This document shows, piece after piece, positions 1 to 7,031 of a DNA stretch of 9,804 nucleotides. This DNA comes from Actinomycetota bacterium. Lineage in GTDB: Bacteria; Actinomycetota; Acidimicrobiia; Acidimicrobiales; Ilumatobacteraceae. The notes beneath the pieces are model-generated. The model was not told where the DNA came from, searched no databases, and saw nothing but the letters and a program-made list of their open reading frames with translations. The translations under genes and the position numbers were made by a program. The stretch lies in the NCBI GenBank assembly GCA_018882725.1, contig VERK01000072.1, positions 1 through 9,804 of the forward strand. Direction: 5' to 3'. The first letter of the stretch is position 1. Each line of letters begins with the position of its first letter.

Positions 1-749
1 TGGTCCAGATGAGCAAGTTGGCCGACCGCAACCCACGTCAGATGTCGGGCGGTCAGCAGCAGCGTGTCGCGGTGGCCCGCGCGCTCGTCAACCGCCCCAG
101 CGTCCTGCTCCTCGACGAACCGCTCGGAGCGCTCGATCGCAAACTTCGCGAAGAGATGCAGATCGAACTGAAGTTGCTCCAGAGTCGACTGGGCATCACC
201 TTCGTGTTCGTCACGCACGATCAGGAAGAAGCCATGAGCATGAGCGACCGCATCGCCATCATGCTCGACGGCCACATCGAACAATTGGGTGACCCTGAGA
301 CGGTGTACGAGCACCCGGCCTCCGCCTTCGTGGCCGGCTTCATCGGCCGTAACAACTTCTGGAGCGGTGTCGCTACCGAGCACGGGGCTCGGGCCGACGA
401 TGGCACCGAGTTCGTGGCCAGTCGTCCGGAGGAAGACGTCCCGAACGGACAAGGTGCGCTCGCAGCCGTTCGTCCTGAGTGTATCAACCTGTCGGTCGAT
501 CGCCCGAGCAACACCAACAACGCGTTTCAGGGAACCGTTGCGGGCGTCTCACACTTCGGTGACGTGCTCCAGTACGTGGTGCACACGGCCGACCGCGACG
601 TTCTCGTCCTCACGCCCCGCGCCAACGCATCTCGCCTGCACGCCGGTGACTCGGTCTGGGCCAGTTGGTCGGCCGACGACGTGTACCTCTTCTCGTCGCG
701 ACAGGCCGACATCGTTCTCGCCGAGGCCGACGAAGTGTCGGACGAATAG
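1..749 (+). CDS. potA: ABC transporter ATP-binding protein, PotA-like (3' part; 5' end outside window)
   Basis: This is the ATPase subunit of a polyamine-type importer. It hydrolyses ATP at the inner face of the membrane to drive the permease encoded downstream. The frame is open to the left edge, so Walker A is missing and the ATG at position 9 is an internal methionine. Visible in order are the ABC signature MSGGQQQRVAVARAL, Walker B VLLLDEP, the D-loop GALD and the H-loop His in FVTHDQEEAM. A C-terminal TOBE-type region follows, with AAVRPECI and, further on, a second conserved stretch near FQGTVAGVSHFGD. The order signature, Walker B, TOBE is that of the CUT1/PotA/FbpC class. The binding-protein gene begins 49 bp downstream, which points to one operon. 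PotA for polyamines is inferred from the neighbours, because the ATPase alone cannot separate polyamine, iron or sugar importers. Confidence 0.93.
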   Translation, partial: VQMSKLADRNPRQMSGGQQQRVAVARALVNRPSVLLLDEPLGALDRKLREEMQIELKLLQSRLGITFVFVTHDQEEAMSMSDRIAIMLDGHIEQLGDPETVYEHPASAFVAGFIGRNNFWSGVATEHGARADDGTEFVASRPEEDVPNGQGALAAVRPECINLSVDRPSNTNNAFQGTVAGVSHFGDVLQYVVHTADRDVLVLTPRANASRLHAGDSVWASWSADDVYLFSSRQADIVLAEADEVSDE

Positions 750-787
750 ATCTCTACAACCAGTTCACAAGAATGTCCCATCACAGC

Positions 788-793
788 AAGGAG
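788..793 (+). promoter_or_regulatory. Ribosome binding site of the binding-protein gene
   Basis: AAGGAG lies 5 nt before the ATG at 799. It is the clearest Shine-Dalgarno sequence in the window and fixes the start of the binding protein. A strong site here fits the need for excess binding protein over the other transporter subunits (inference). Confidence 0.75.
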
Positions 794-798
794 AAGCC

Positions 799-2046
799 AT
801 GAACACACCGAAGATGCCCAAGGAGATGAAGATCCTCGCTCCGCACAGCTTCCGTGAGCGCCTGTCGCGCCGCGCCGTGCTGAAGGCCGGAACCGCGGCT
901 GCCGGTCTCGCGGTGGTCGTGGCGGCCTGTGGTGGTGACGACGACGGCGGTTCGTCGGGCGGCGACTCGGGTGGAGACGCGGGCGGCACACAGGCTTCGG
1001 GCGACTGGAGCCGGGTCATCAACAAGTCGAGCGGAACGCTCGCCATGTACACCTGGGGCGACTACAACGACCCCGAAATCGTCGGCAAACTCGCTGAGGC
1101 CGAGTTGGGTGTCACCATGAAGGTCGATTACTTCAACTCGAACGAAGACCTCATCACCAAGTTGGCCACCGCCAGCGGGGCGAGCGGCTTCGACATCGTT
1201 GTTCCGACTGGCCCGTACATTCCGCAGATGATCGAGAAGGGTCTGATCCAGAAGTTCGACAAGGCATTGCTGCCGAACATTTCCAACGTCGACGCGGCCT
1301 ACCTCGCGCAGGAGTGGGACCCCAGCAACGAGTACTCCGTCTGCAAGAACTGGGGAACGACCGGTTACTTCTACGACTCGTCCGTGATCACCAAGGACAT
1401 GAAGAACTGGCAGGACTTCCTCGATGTCTGCATGAACGAGGCCAGCGGTAATTGCTCGATGCTCGACACCGGTCCCAACATGTGCGGCGTGTGGTTCTGG
1501 GCCAACGGCCACGACTGGAACACCACCGACACGGCCTTGATCGACGAGTGCGAGGCGTTCCTCGTCGACGAGTTCGCTCAGCACGTGAAGGCGTTCGACT
1601 CCTACCCGAGCACTGCTCTGGCCGAAGGTGCATACTCCATCTCAATGGCTTGGAACGGTGACGCGCGCCAGGCGTACTACCGCATCGCCGAGAACGGTGG
1701 TGACCCGACTGTGTGGAAGTGGGTTCTCGGTGCACCCGAGACCGAACTCTGGATGGACAACTACTGCATTCCCGTGGGAGCCCCCAATCCTGAAGCGGCT
1801 CACGCCTGGATCAACTGGGAACTCATCCCCGAGGTCTCCATCAAGGATCTGCAGTACCACGGTTACAACACCGGTATGAAGAACATGTCGCAGCTCATCT
1901 CCGAGCTGGCTCCCGACCTCGAGTACGGCGACATGATCTTCTTCACCGACGATCAGGTGAGCACCTTCCGCACGCAGGAGATCACTCCGGCCATCGACCG
2001 CTTGGTCGACATCCTCAACAAGATGAAGGCCAAGGCCGGAGGCTGA
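799..2046 (+). CDS. potD: Polyamine ABC transporter substrate-binding lipoprotein, PotD-like
   Basis: This 415-residue protein captures substrate outside the membrane for the importer. The N-terminus has a twin-arginine signal (SRRAVLK, residues 23-29), a hydrophobic stretch and the lipobox VAAC with Cys44, so it should be a Tat-exported lipoprotein. A Gly/Asp/Ser-rich linker follows. The mature part matches PotD/PotF-type proteins: YTWGDY (86-89 within it), FDIVVPT, LIQKFDK, an AWNG motif with Trp285, and WMD at 318-320. The last two correspond to the Trp and Trp-x-Asp that hold the amine in E. coli PotD. By-eye alignment suggests that the PotD Asp168/Glu171 region is replaced by LDTGPNM, so the ligand may not be spermidine. 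Six cysteines (182, 211, 219, 229, 251, 323) lie in the mature domain, which is unusual for the family. The start is fixed by the AAGGAG at 788. The permease gene follows after 6 nt. Confidence 0.93.
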   Translation: MNTPKMPKEMKILAPHSFRERLSRRAVLKAGTAAAGLAVVVAACGGDDDGGSSGGDSGGDAGGTQASGDWSRVINKSSGTLAMYTWGDYNDPEIVGKLAEAELGVTMKVDYFNSNEDLITKLATASGASGFDIVVPTGPYIPQMIEKGLIQKFDKALLPNISNVDAAYLAQEWDPSNEYSVCKNWGTTGYFYDSSVITKDMKNWQDFLDVCMNEASGNCSMLDTGPNMCGVWFWANGHDWNTTDTALIDECEAFLVDEFAQHVKAFDSYPSTALAEGAYSISMAWNGDARQAYYRIAENGGDPTVWKWVLGAPETELWMDNYCIPVGAPNPEAAHAWINWELIPEVSIKDLQYHGYNTGMKNMSQLISELAPDLEYGDMIFFTDDQVSTFRTQEITPAIDRLVDILNKMKAKAGG

Positions 2047-2052
2047 TCTTTC

Positions 2053-4092
2053 GTGACCGCCGCGGTGTCGGCTTCCGGTCGTCGTAAGTTGCGCGGGCCC
2101 AAGTTCGCCCTCGCCATCCCGTCGATCGTCTGGTACTTGTTGTTCTTCGCGATTCCGATCGCCTTCGTGGTGATCTACTCGTTCGGAACCAAGGACCAGA
2201 GCCGACTGCTGCCGGTCGACCTCGGCAACCTCACCACGAAGAACTACTCCGACGTCTTCGACGACACGTTCTTCAAGGTCTTCCGGGCGACACTCCGGAT
2301 CTCGATCGTGGCCACGGCGATGTGTCTACTCATCGGTCTGCCGGTGGCGTACTTCGCGGCCTTCAAAGTCTCGGAGAAATGGCGCGCAGTCATTTTGGCG
2401 GCGGTGATCGTTCCGAGTTTCACGTCGTTCCTCATTCGCACGGTCGCGTGGCGCATTCCGTTGGCCCCCAATGGCACGTTTTCGAAGTGGTTGTCCGACA
2501 TCGGCGTCATCGGCGAACAAGGCATCCAAATCCTGCAGACCCAGACCGCGGTTCAGATCGCGATCATCTACAACTACCTCGGCTTCATGATCCTGCCGTT
2601 GTTCGTTGCCCTCGATCGCATCGACGTGCGCATGCGCGAGGCCAGCAAGGATCTGGGTGCCGGACGAGTGGCCACGTTCTTCGGCGTCACGTTGCCGTTG
2701 GCGGGCCCCGGCATCATCGCTGGCGTTCTTCTCACGTTCATCCCGATGTGCGGTGACTACGTCACCGCCACGGTGCTGGGTGGGGCCAAGGGCAACATGA
2801 TCGGGTCGATGATCGCGTCGCAGTTCTCGCAAGCGCAGAACTGGCCACTCGGTTCGGCGATGGCCGTCCTCATGATCGGCGCAGTTCTTTTGGTGCTGGT
2901 GGTGAGTGCGCTCATCTATTTCGTCATTCCGCGACTCATCCGCTTGTTCGAACCAATCGTCCAGCGCATGCGCGCGGTCCGCTACGAGCGCTCCGCGGCC
3001 GCGGTGGCCAAGCTCGGATCCGAACCCGCTCGCGTGTCCCGTGTCGAACCGGTTCGTCTGGCCATGAGTGCGTGGACTGTTCTGGTTCTGTTGTTCATGT
3101 TCATTCCGATCGGCTTGGTGATCCTCCACTCGTTCAACGGCGGCGCCTCGTTCACCATCTGGGCCCGCAAACCGAGCACCAAGTGGTGGGGAGAATTGTT
3201 CGACAGTGGATCGACCACCTCAATGCTCCTCCGCTTCGTCCTGATCATTGCGGTGGCTTTGGTGATCAAGCGGGTACTTTCGGCACGGTTGCTTCTTTCG
3301 GCCCGGTCACTGAGCTGGGTTGGCCCGATCGGATTCGGAGTCGCACTCGTGGTCAACGGTCTCGTGACCGATTGGTTCCGCGACGTCTTCGCATTCGTGA
3401 GCATCGGCGACGCAATACGCAACTCGTTCCTGGCGGCGTTCGGTGCGACCGTGATTGCCGTGATCCTCGGAGGCCTCTCCGGAGTCGCCCTGGCGCGTCG
3501 CCCCGGTACGTGGTCGAAAATCTTCATGGCCACGGTGTTCCTCATCCTCGTGACGCCCGAAATCATGGACGCGATCGCGCTCGTCACGTGGTTCCAGCGT
3601 ATTGCCGATGTTCCTGTGCTCGGCTACGTGTTCCGCGAGGGTATCGGTCCGTTCAGCGGCGGTATCAGCAAGTTGTGGGTGGGGCAGTCGTTGTACGCGA
3701 GTGCGGTGGTCACTCTCATCGTGCGCGCCCGTCTGGCCGGCCTCGACGAGTCGCTCGAGGAAGCAGCGGCCGACCTCGGTGCCACCCCGGCTCGCGCCTT
3801 CCGTCAGATCACCTTGCCGCTCATCTCGTCGGCGCTGGTGGCTGGTGGCCTTCTCTCGTTCACCCTCTGTCTCGACAACGCGGTGATCTCCACCCTCGTG
3901 AGCGAGGCTGGATCCACCACGTTCCCGGTCGCGCTGCTCGGTGCAACGAAGAGCACCGTCAAGCCGTTCTGGGGTGTGGGCGCGGTGGTTCTCTTCATGA
4001 TCACGATGGCTGCGTTGGTGTTCGTCGCGCGTGTTCTGCGACGCTCGGGCGAGTCGTCGAGTCAGATCGCCGCCACTCTCGCCGGCAGCTGA
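2053..4092 (+). CDS. Fused polyamine ABC transporter permease (PotB-PotC-like, two permease domains)
   Basis: This 679-residue membrane protein carries both permease halves that other operons encode as separate potB and potC genes. The first half (about 20-295) begins with a hydrophobic helix at 20-44 and has an EAA coupling loop around 196-224 (EASKDLGAG, then LPLAGPGI). A basic linker near 300-335 leads to the second half, with FIPIGLVILHSFN near 350 and a second EAA loop around 569-597 (EEAAADLGA, then ITLPL). These loops contact the ATPase. The second half has about 60 extra residues (roughly 384-441) with two added hydrophobic segments before the usual W-F-R-D-V-F helix region. The GTG start at 2053 has GGAGG at 2038-2042, overlapping the end of the previous gene. 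The amine oxidase gene begins 7 nt after the stop. The transporter role is secure; the substrate comes from context. Confidence 0.92.
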   Translation: MTAAVSASGRRKLRGPKFALAIPSIVWYLLFFAIPIAFVVIYSFGTKDQSRLLPVDLGNLTTKNYSDVFDDTFFKVFRATLRISIVATAMCLLIGLPVAYFAAFKVSEKWRAVILAAVIVPSFTSFLIRTVAWRIPLAPNGTFSKWLSDIGVIGEQGIQILQTQTAVQIAIIYNYLGFMILPLFVALDRIDVRMREASKDLGAGRVATFFGVTLPLAGPGIIAGVLLTFIPMCGDYVTATVLGGAKGNMIGSMIASQFSQAQNWPLGSAMAVLMIGAVLLVLVVSALIYFVIPRLIRLFEPIVQRMRAVRYERSAAAVAKLGSEPARVSRVEPVRLAMSAWTVLVLLFMFIPIGLVILHSFNGGASFTIWARKPSTKWWGELFDSGSTTSMLLRFVLIIAVALVIKRVLSARLLLSARSLSWVGPIGFGVALVVNGLVTDWFRDVFAFVSIGDAIRNSFLAAFGATVIAVILGGLSGVALARRPGTWSKIFMATVFLILVTPEIMDAIALVTWFQRIADVPVLGYVFREGIGPFSGGISKLWVGQSLYASAVVTLIVRARLAGLDESLEEAAADLGATPARAFRQITLPLISSALVAGGLLSFTLCLDNAVISTLVSEAGSTTFPVALLGATKSTVKPFWGVGAVVLFMITMAALVFVARVLRRSGESSSQIAATLAGS

Positions 4093-4099
4093 CGCTTCC

Positions 4100-5422
4100 A
4101 TGCGCGTCGTCGTTGTGGGCGCCGGCCTGGCGGGTTTGAGCGCGGCTGAATCGCTCGCGCGCGGTGGAGCCGACGTGGTTCTGCTCGAGGCAACCGACCG
4201 TGTCGGCGGCCGAGTGCGCACCGTCACCCTCGGAGATCACGTGGTCGAGACCGGAGCCGAATGGGTCGACTCGACACATTGGCGAATGCACGAGTTGATG
4301 ACCCGGTACGGGGTAGAGCGCGAAGGCGAGGGGATGGTCTGGTCGACGATCCGGCGCTGGCTGTTCTGGGACGGCATTCGGTACGCGGGTGAGCACATCG
4401 CCGATGTCGATCCCGGGGCGATCGAGGAACTCGGTCGCTTCGACGAGATGATCGACGCGACCGGTGATGCGATGCCCGATCCTTCGCGGCCGTCCACGCA
4501 TCCCGAAGCCGGACGACTTGATGCTCTGTCATTGGCCGATGCCATCGATGAGGCCGCACTCGGGCCCGTCGCACAGTTGTTCGCGCGACGGAACTCACAA
4601 GGTGAGTTCGCAGCCGAACCGAGCGACGTGTCGCTGCTCTTCGTCGCGCAGCAACGGGCCCAGGAGCGCGCCGAACTCGAACGACTCGGGGTCGAGTTCC
4701 GCGCCCACCGAGTCGTCGGCGGCTTGTCGCGCATCGTCGACGGTTTGTGGAGAGATGTGAGCCGGAAGATCGATACACGAACGGGTGCACCGATCGTGTG
4801 GATCGATCAGTCGGTGGATTCGGTTCGAGTGGGAACGGCCGACGGTTCGGTGGTCGAAGCTGACCACCTCGTTCTGGCCATGCCACTCGGACCATTGCGC
4901 ACCGTCGAGTTCAGAACCCCGCTTCCCAGTGACCTCCATCGGGCCGTGAACGGCCTCAGGTGGGGCCACATCACCAAGACCGCCGTTCGCTTCGCGCACC
5001 GTGAATGGCTGCGTGGATACGGCACCACCGACTCGGTGAGCCAGCGCCTTTACGAGCCGACCATCGACCAATCCGGTGAACCGGGAGTGCTCATGTCGTA
5101 TTGCGGTGGCGACGGCGGACTCGACCTGGCTTCACGAGCCGAAGACGAACGCATCGCGACGATCACCGCCGACATGCGACGAGTGCACGGCATCACGGCC
5201 GATGCGATCGGTGCGGTGTCTCAGGCCTGGCCCAATTCGGAGTTCGCCCAAGGTGCGTACTCGGTGTACCGACCGGGTGAGGTTCTGCGTTACTGGGACG
5301 TGCTGCGAGCACCGTGGGGGAGGGTGCATCTCGCCGGCGAACACGTGGCCACGTGCACCGGCTACATGGAGGGTGCGGTCGAGTCGGGCCGCACGGTGGC
5401 CGCTCGGATTCTCGCCGACTAG
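4100..5422 (+). CDS. FAD-dependent amine oxidase (putrescine/monoamine oxidase family)
   Basis: This 440-residue cytoplasmic flavoenzyme should oxidise an amine to an aldehyde with release of ammonia and H2O2. The N-terminus is a dinucleotide fold with GAGLAG (7-12), the ribose-binding Glu30 in LLEA, and the GGR motif (36-38) of the flavin amine oxidase family. Lys293 in GHITKTAV may be the conserved flavin-proximal lysine. The C-terminus has the FAD-contact motif LAGEH followed by GYMEGAVESG. Length fits bacterial putrescine, tyramine and other monoamine oxidases. There is no signal peptide, so it acts on imported substrate. The frame is open upstream to 4031, but the methionine at 4100 sits directly before the Rossmann strand and follows the permease stop by 7 nt, so it is preferred. 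No clear Shine-Dalgarno is seen, which suggests translational coupling. Residues cannot tell putrescine from other amines; transporter linkage favours a polyamine-type substrate. Confidence 0.9.
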   Translation: MRVVVVGAGLAGLSAAESLARGGADVVLLEATDRVGGRVRTVTLGDHVVETGAEWVDSTHWRMHELMTRYGVEREGEGMVWSTIRRWLFWDGIRYAGEHIADVDPGAIEELGRFDEMIDATGDAMPDPSRPSTHPEAGRLDALSLADAIDEAALGPVAQLFARRNSQGEFAAEPSDVSLLFVAQQRAQERAELERLGVEFRAHRVVGGLSRIVDGLWRDVSRKIDTRTGAPIVWIDQSVDSVRVGTADGSVVEADHLVLAMPLGPLRTVEFRTPLPSDLHRAVNGLRWGHITKTAVRFAHREWLRGYGTTDSVSQRLYEPTIDQSGEPGVLMSYCGGDGGLDLASRAEDERIATITADMRRVHGITADAIGAVSQAWPNSEFAQGAYSVYRPGEVLRYWDVLRAPWGRVHLAGEHVATCTGYMEGAVESGRTVAARILAD

Positions 5423-5425
5423 CGT
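5420..5425 (+). promoter_or_regulatory. Probable -10 box (TAGCGT) of the dehydrogenase gene
   Basis: TAGCGT matches the actinobacterial TANNNT -10 pattern and includes the TAG stop of the amine oxidase gene. Transcription would start near 5432-5433, only about 3 nt before the ATG at 5436, giving an almost leaderless mRNA. No convincing -35 is seen. The same hexamer precedes the tRNA gene at 7014. Confidence 0.45.
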
Positions 5426-5435
5426 TCACCGCGTC

Positions 5436-6368
5436 ATGGACAAACCGCCAAGTAGTCAGTCGCCGCGCATCGCCGTTCTTCCCGACACGGCACCCGAGTG
5501 GATGCGCGAAGCCGTCACGGCCGCCGGGGGAGAACTTTCCACCATCGATCAGGCCGATGCGCTGGTGTGGGGAGCGGCCCGCGATCCGAACGGTCTCGAA
5601 GCCGTATTGGCCGCGTCCGATCATCTTCAGTGGATTCAGTTGCCCTTTGCCGGAGTCGAGGAGTTCGCGCACTTGATCGACGATCAACGGCTCTGGACGT
5701 GTGGCAAAGGTGTGTATGCCGAACCCGTGGCTGAAATGGCGGTGACTCTCGCCTTGTTCGGCCTGCGCGGGATCTCCACGTATTCGCGGGCGACCGAATG
5801 GTCGAAGCCTCAGGGCCGCAACCTCATCGGAGCTCGCGTCACGGTGCTCGGTGGTGGCGGAATCACCGAGCAGATCGTGCGACTACTGGCCGGTTTCGAC
5901 TGCCACATCACCGTCGTACGCAATCGCGTCAACGACATGGATGGTGTCGACGCGGTTCTCGAGAGTGATCGCTACCTCGACGCACTTCCGGGTGCCGATG
6001 TGGTGATCCTGGCTCTTCCGCTCACCCCCGACACGGTCGGACTGATCGGGCGCAACGAGTTCGAGGCCATGGAGTCGCACGCCTGGCTCGTGAACGTCGC
6101 ACGGGGCAAGCACGTCGTGACCGACGACTTGGTGTGGGCGCTGCAGAATCGAGTGATCGGTGGTGCTGCACTCGACGTGACCGACCCCGAACCCTTACCG
6201 GCTGGCCACCCCCTGTGGTCGCTCGACAATTGCGTGATCACGCCGCACGTGGGCAACACGCCTGAGATGGCGGTTCCCTTGCTCAGCGAGCGCATCTCGG
6301 CCAACGTTCGTGCGTGGTTGGACGGCCGCGAGTTGATCGGGCCGGTCGACCCCGAACTCGGTTACTGA
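5436..6368 (+). CDS. D-2-hydroxyacid dehydrogenase, NAD(P)-dependent
   Basis: This 310-residue cytoplasmic enzyme should interconvert a 2-oxo acid and a D-2-hydroxy acid with a nicotinamide cofactor. The catalytic set is complete: Arg223 in NVARG, Glu252 in DPEPLP and His271 in TPHVGN. The cofactor loop reads GGGGIT (139-144), so the third glycine of the usual GxGxxG is Thr144. The strand after it ends VVRNR, with Arg162 where NAD-specific members have an acidic residue. This hints at NADPH preference, as in glyoxylate/hydroxypyruvate reductases. The ATG at 5436 is chosen because an in-frame extension upstream would overlap the amine oxidase. The gene lies 13 nt after the oxidase stop but has its own probable -10 box. 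The substrate is unknown. A role in handling a product of amine breakdown is a guess from position only. Confidence 0.9.
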   Translation: MDKPPSSQSPRIAVLPDTAPEWMREAVTAAGGELSTIDQADALVWGAARDPNGLEAVLAASDHLQWIQLPFAGVEEFAHLIDDQRLWTCGKGVYAEPVAEMAVTLALFGLRGISTYSRATEWSKPQGRNLIGARVTVLGGGGITEQIVRLLAGFDCHITVVRNRVNDMDGVDAVLESDRYLDALPGADVVILALPLTPDTVGLIGRNEFEAMESHAWLVNVARGKHVVTDDLVWALQNRVIGGAALDVTDPEPLPAGHPLWSLDNCVITPHVGNTPEMAVPLLSERISANVRAWLDGRELIGPVDPELGY

Positions 6369-6394
6369 ACTCGGCACTTCGGGCACAGCACCCT

Positions 6395-6400
6395 TAGCCT
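6395..6400 (+). promoter_or_regulatory. Probable -10 box (TAGCCT) of the J-domain gene
   Basis: TAGCCT fits TANNNT and ends 7 nt before the ATC codon at 6408. That is the spacing expected if transcription begins at the first base of the coding sequence. The same 7-nt distance separates TACTCT from the GTG of the DUF3499-like gene at 8442. No clear -35 is visible. Confidence 0.45.
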
Positions 6401-6407
6401 CATCGGA

Positions 6408-7016
6408 ATCGGCGCGTACTACGACATCCTCGGAGTGTCGCCTTCGGCGACATCGGAAGAGATCCGTTCGGCCTATCGCGCTCTCGCCCGTCGTCATCAC
6501 CCCGATGCGGTTGCCGCGGCTGGGGGAACCACGCCGCCGGGGGCCGACATGGCGGCCATCAATCGCGCCTGGTCGGTTCTCGGTGATCCGGGACGCCGAG
6601 CGATGTACGACGCATCGTTGCGCAACGGCGTGGACGAGGCTCCGCGTCACAGTCGCTCGACCGCGAGTACCGCCACAGCACCGAGCCACCAGTACGTTCG
6701 TCAGAACCTGACGCCACCGCGTTTTCCGTGGCGATTCGTACTCGCTCTCGTGGTGCTCGGAACCGCCGCAATTCTCATCGTCGGTGCGCTCACTGATCCG
6801 GCTGGTCCGGCGCCGATCGACAACTTGATTCAGCCCGGCTCGTGCGTCGATATCGATGATCAACGGCAGGAAGCATTCGAGGTGCCGTGCAGCGGCTCCC
6901 ACGAAGCGGTGGTCACTCGACTCGTACCGTTCGATGTGGCCTGCGCACCCGGTGAGCAGGGATTCCGTGATCGTCAGGGCATGGGCCAGGTGTGCGTGGT
7001 CCTGTCCGAGCGGTAG
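6408..7016 (+). CDS. Membrane-anchored J-domain protein with Cys-containing outer domain (non-canonical start)
   Basis: Residues 4-70 form a J domain that should stimulate a DnaK-type Hsp70 in the cytoplasm. They include YYDILGV, the helix II region EEIRSAYRALARRHHPD with HPD at 31-33, and the AINRAWSVLGD and RAMYD stretches. After a Ser/Thr-rich linker there is one hydrophobic helix (about 110-127). A C-terminal segment with four cysteines (146, 161, 179, 196) follows, including CVDID and VPCSGSHEAVV. That pattern resembles the 'Septum_form' domain of actinobacterial membrane proteins (family resemblance by eye). No ATG, GTG, TTG or CTG occurs in frame between the stop at 6366 and the GTG at 6435. 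Starting at that GTG would cut away YYDILG. ATC at 6408 gives the normal N-terminus and sits 7 nt after a -10 box, so it is used here; a conventional caller would use 6435 (193 residues). A sequencing error is possible. Confidence 0.8.
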   Translation: MGAYYDILGVSPSATSEEIRSAYRALARRHHPDAVAAAGGTTPPGADMAAINRAWSVLGDPGRRAMYDASLRNGVDEAPRHSRSTASTATAPSHQYVRQNLTPPRFPWRFVLALVVLGTAAILIVGALTDPAGPAPIDNLIQPGSCVDIDDQRQEAFEVPCSGSHEAVVTRLVPFDVACAPGEQGFRDRQGMGQVCVVLSER

Positions 7017-7019
7017 CGT
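7014..7019 (+). promoter_or_regulatory. Probable -10 box (TAGCGT) of the tRNA-Val gene
   Basis: TAGCGT overlaps the TAG stop of the J-domain gene and ends 12 nt before the tRNA 5' end at 7032, leaving a short leader to be removed by RNase P. It is identical to the hexamer at 5420. No -35 can be supported. Confidence 0.4.
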
Positions 7020-7031
7020 GGCGTCTCGCTG

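Noticed and set aside
781..1584. Long minus-strand frame opposite the binding-protein gene
   Set aside because: It lies entirely opposite a well-matched family gene. High GC leaves antisense frames open, and its product shows no recognisable motif.
2326..3129. 267-codon minus-strand frame opposite the permease
   Set aside because: It is rich in Arg, His, Asp and Glu with no domain pattern and mirrors a real membrane-protein gene, so it is an antisense shadow.
4031..4099. Upstream ATG for the amine oxidase
   Set aside because: It would add 23 residues before the FAD-binding strand and overlap the permease end by 62 nt.
3307..4227. 306-codon minus-strand frame across the permease-oxidase junction
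   Set aside because: It spans the ends of two well-supported genes. The product is low-complexity Arg/Glu/His, typical of a shadow frame.
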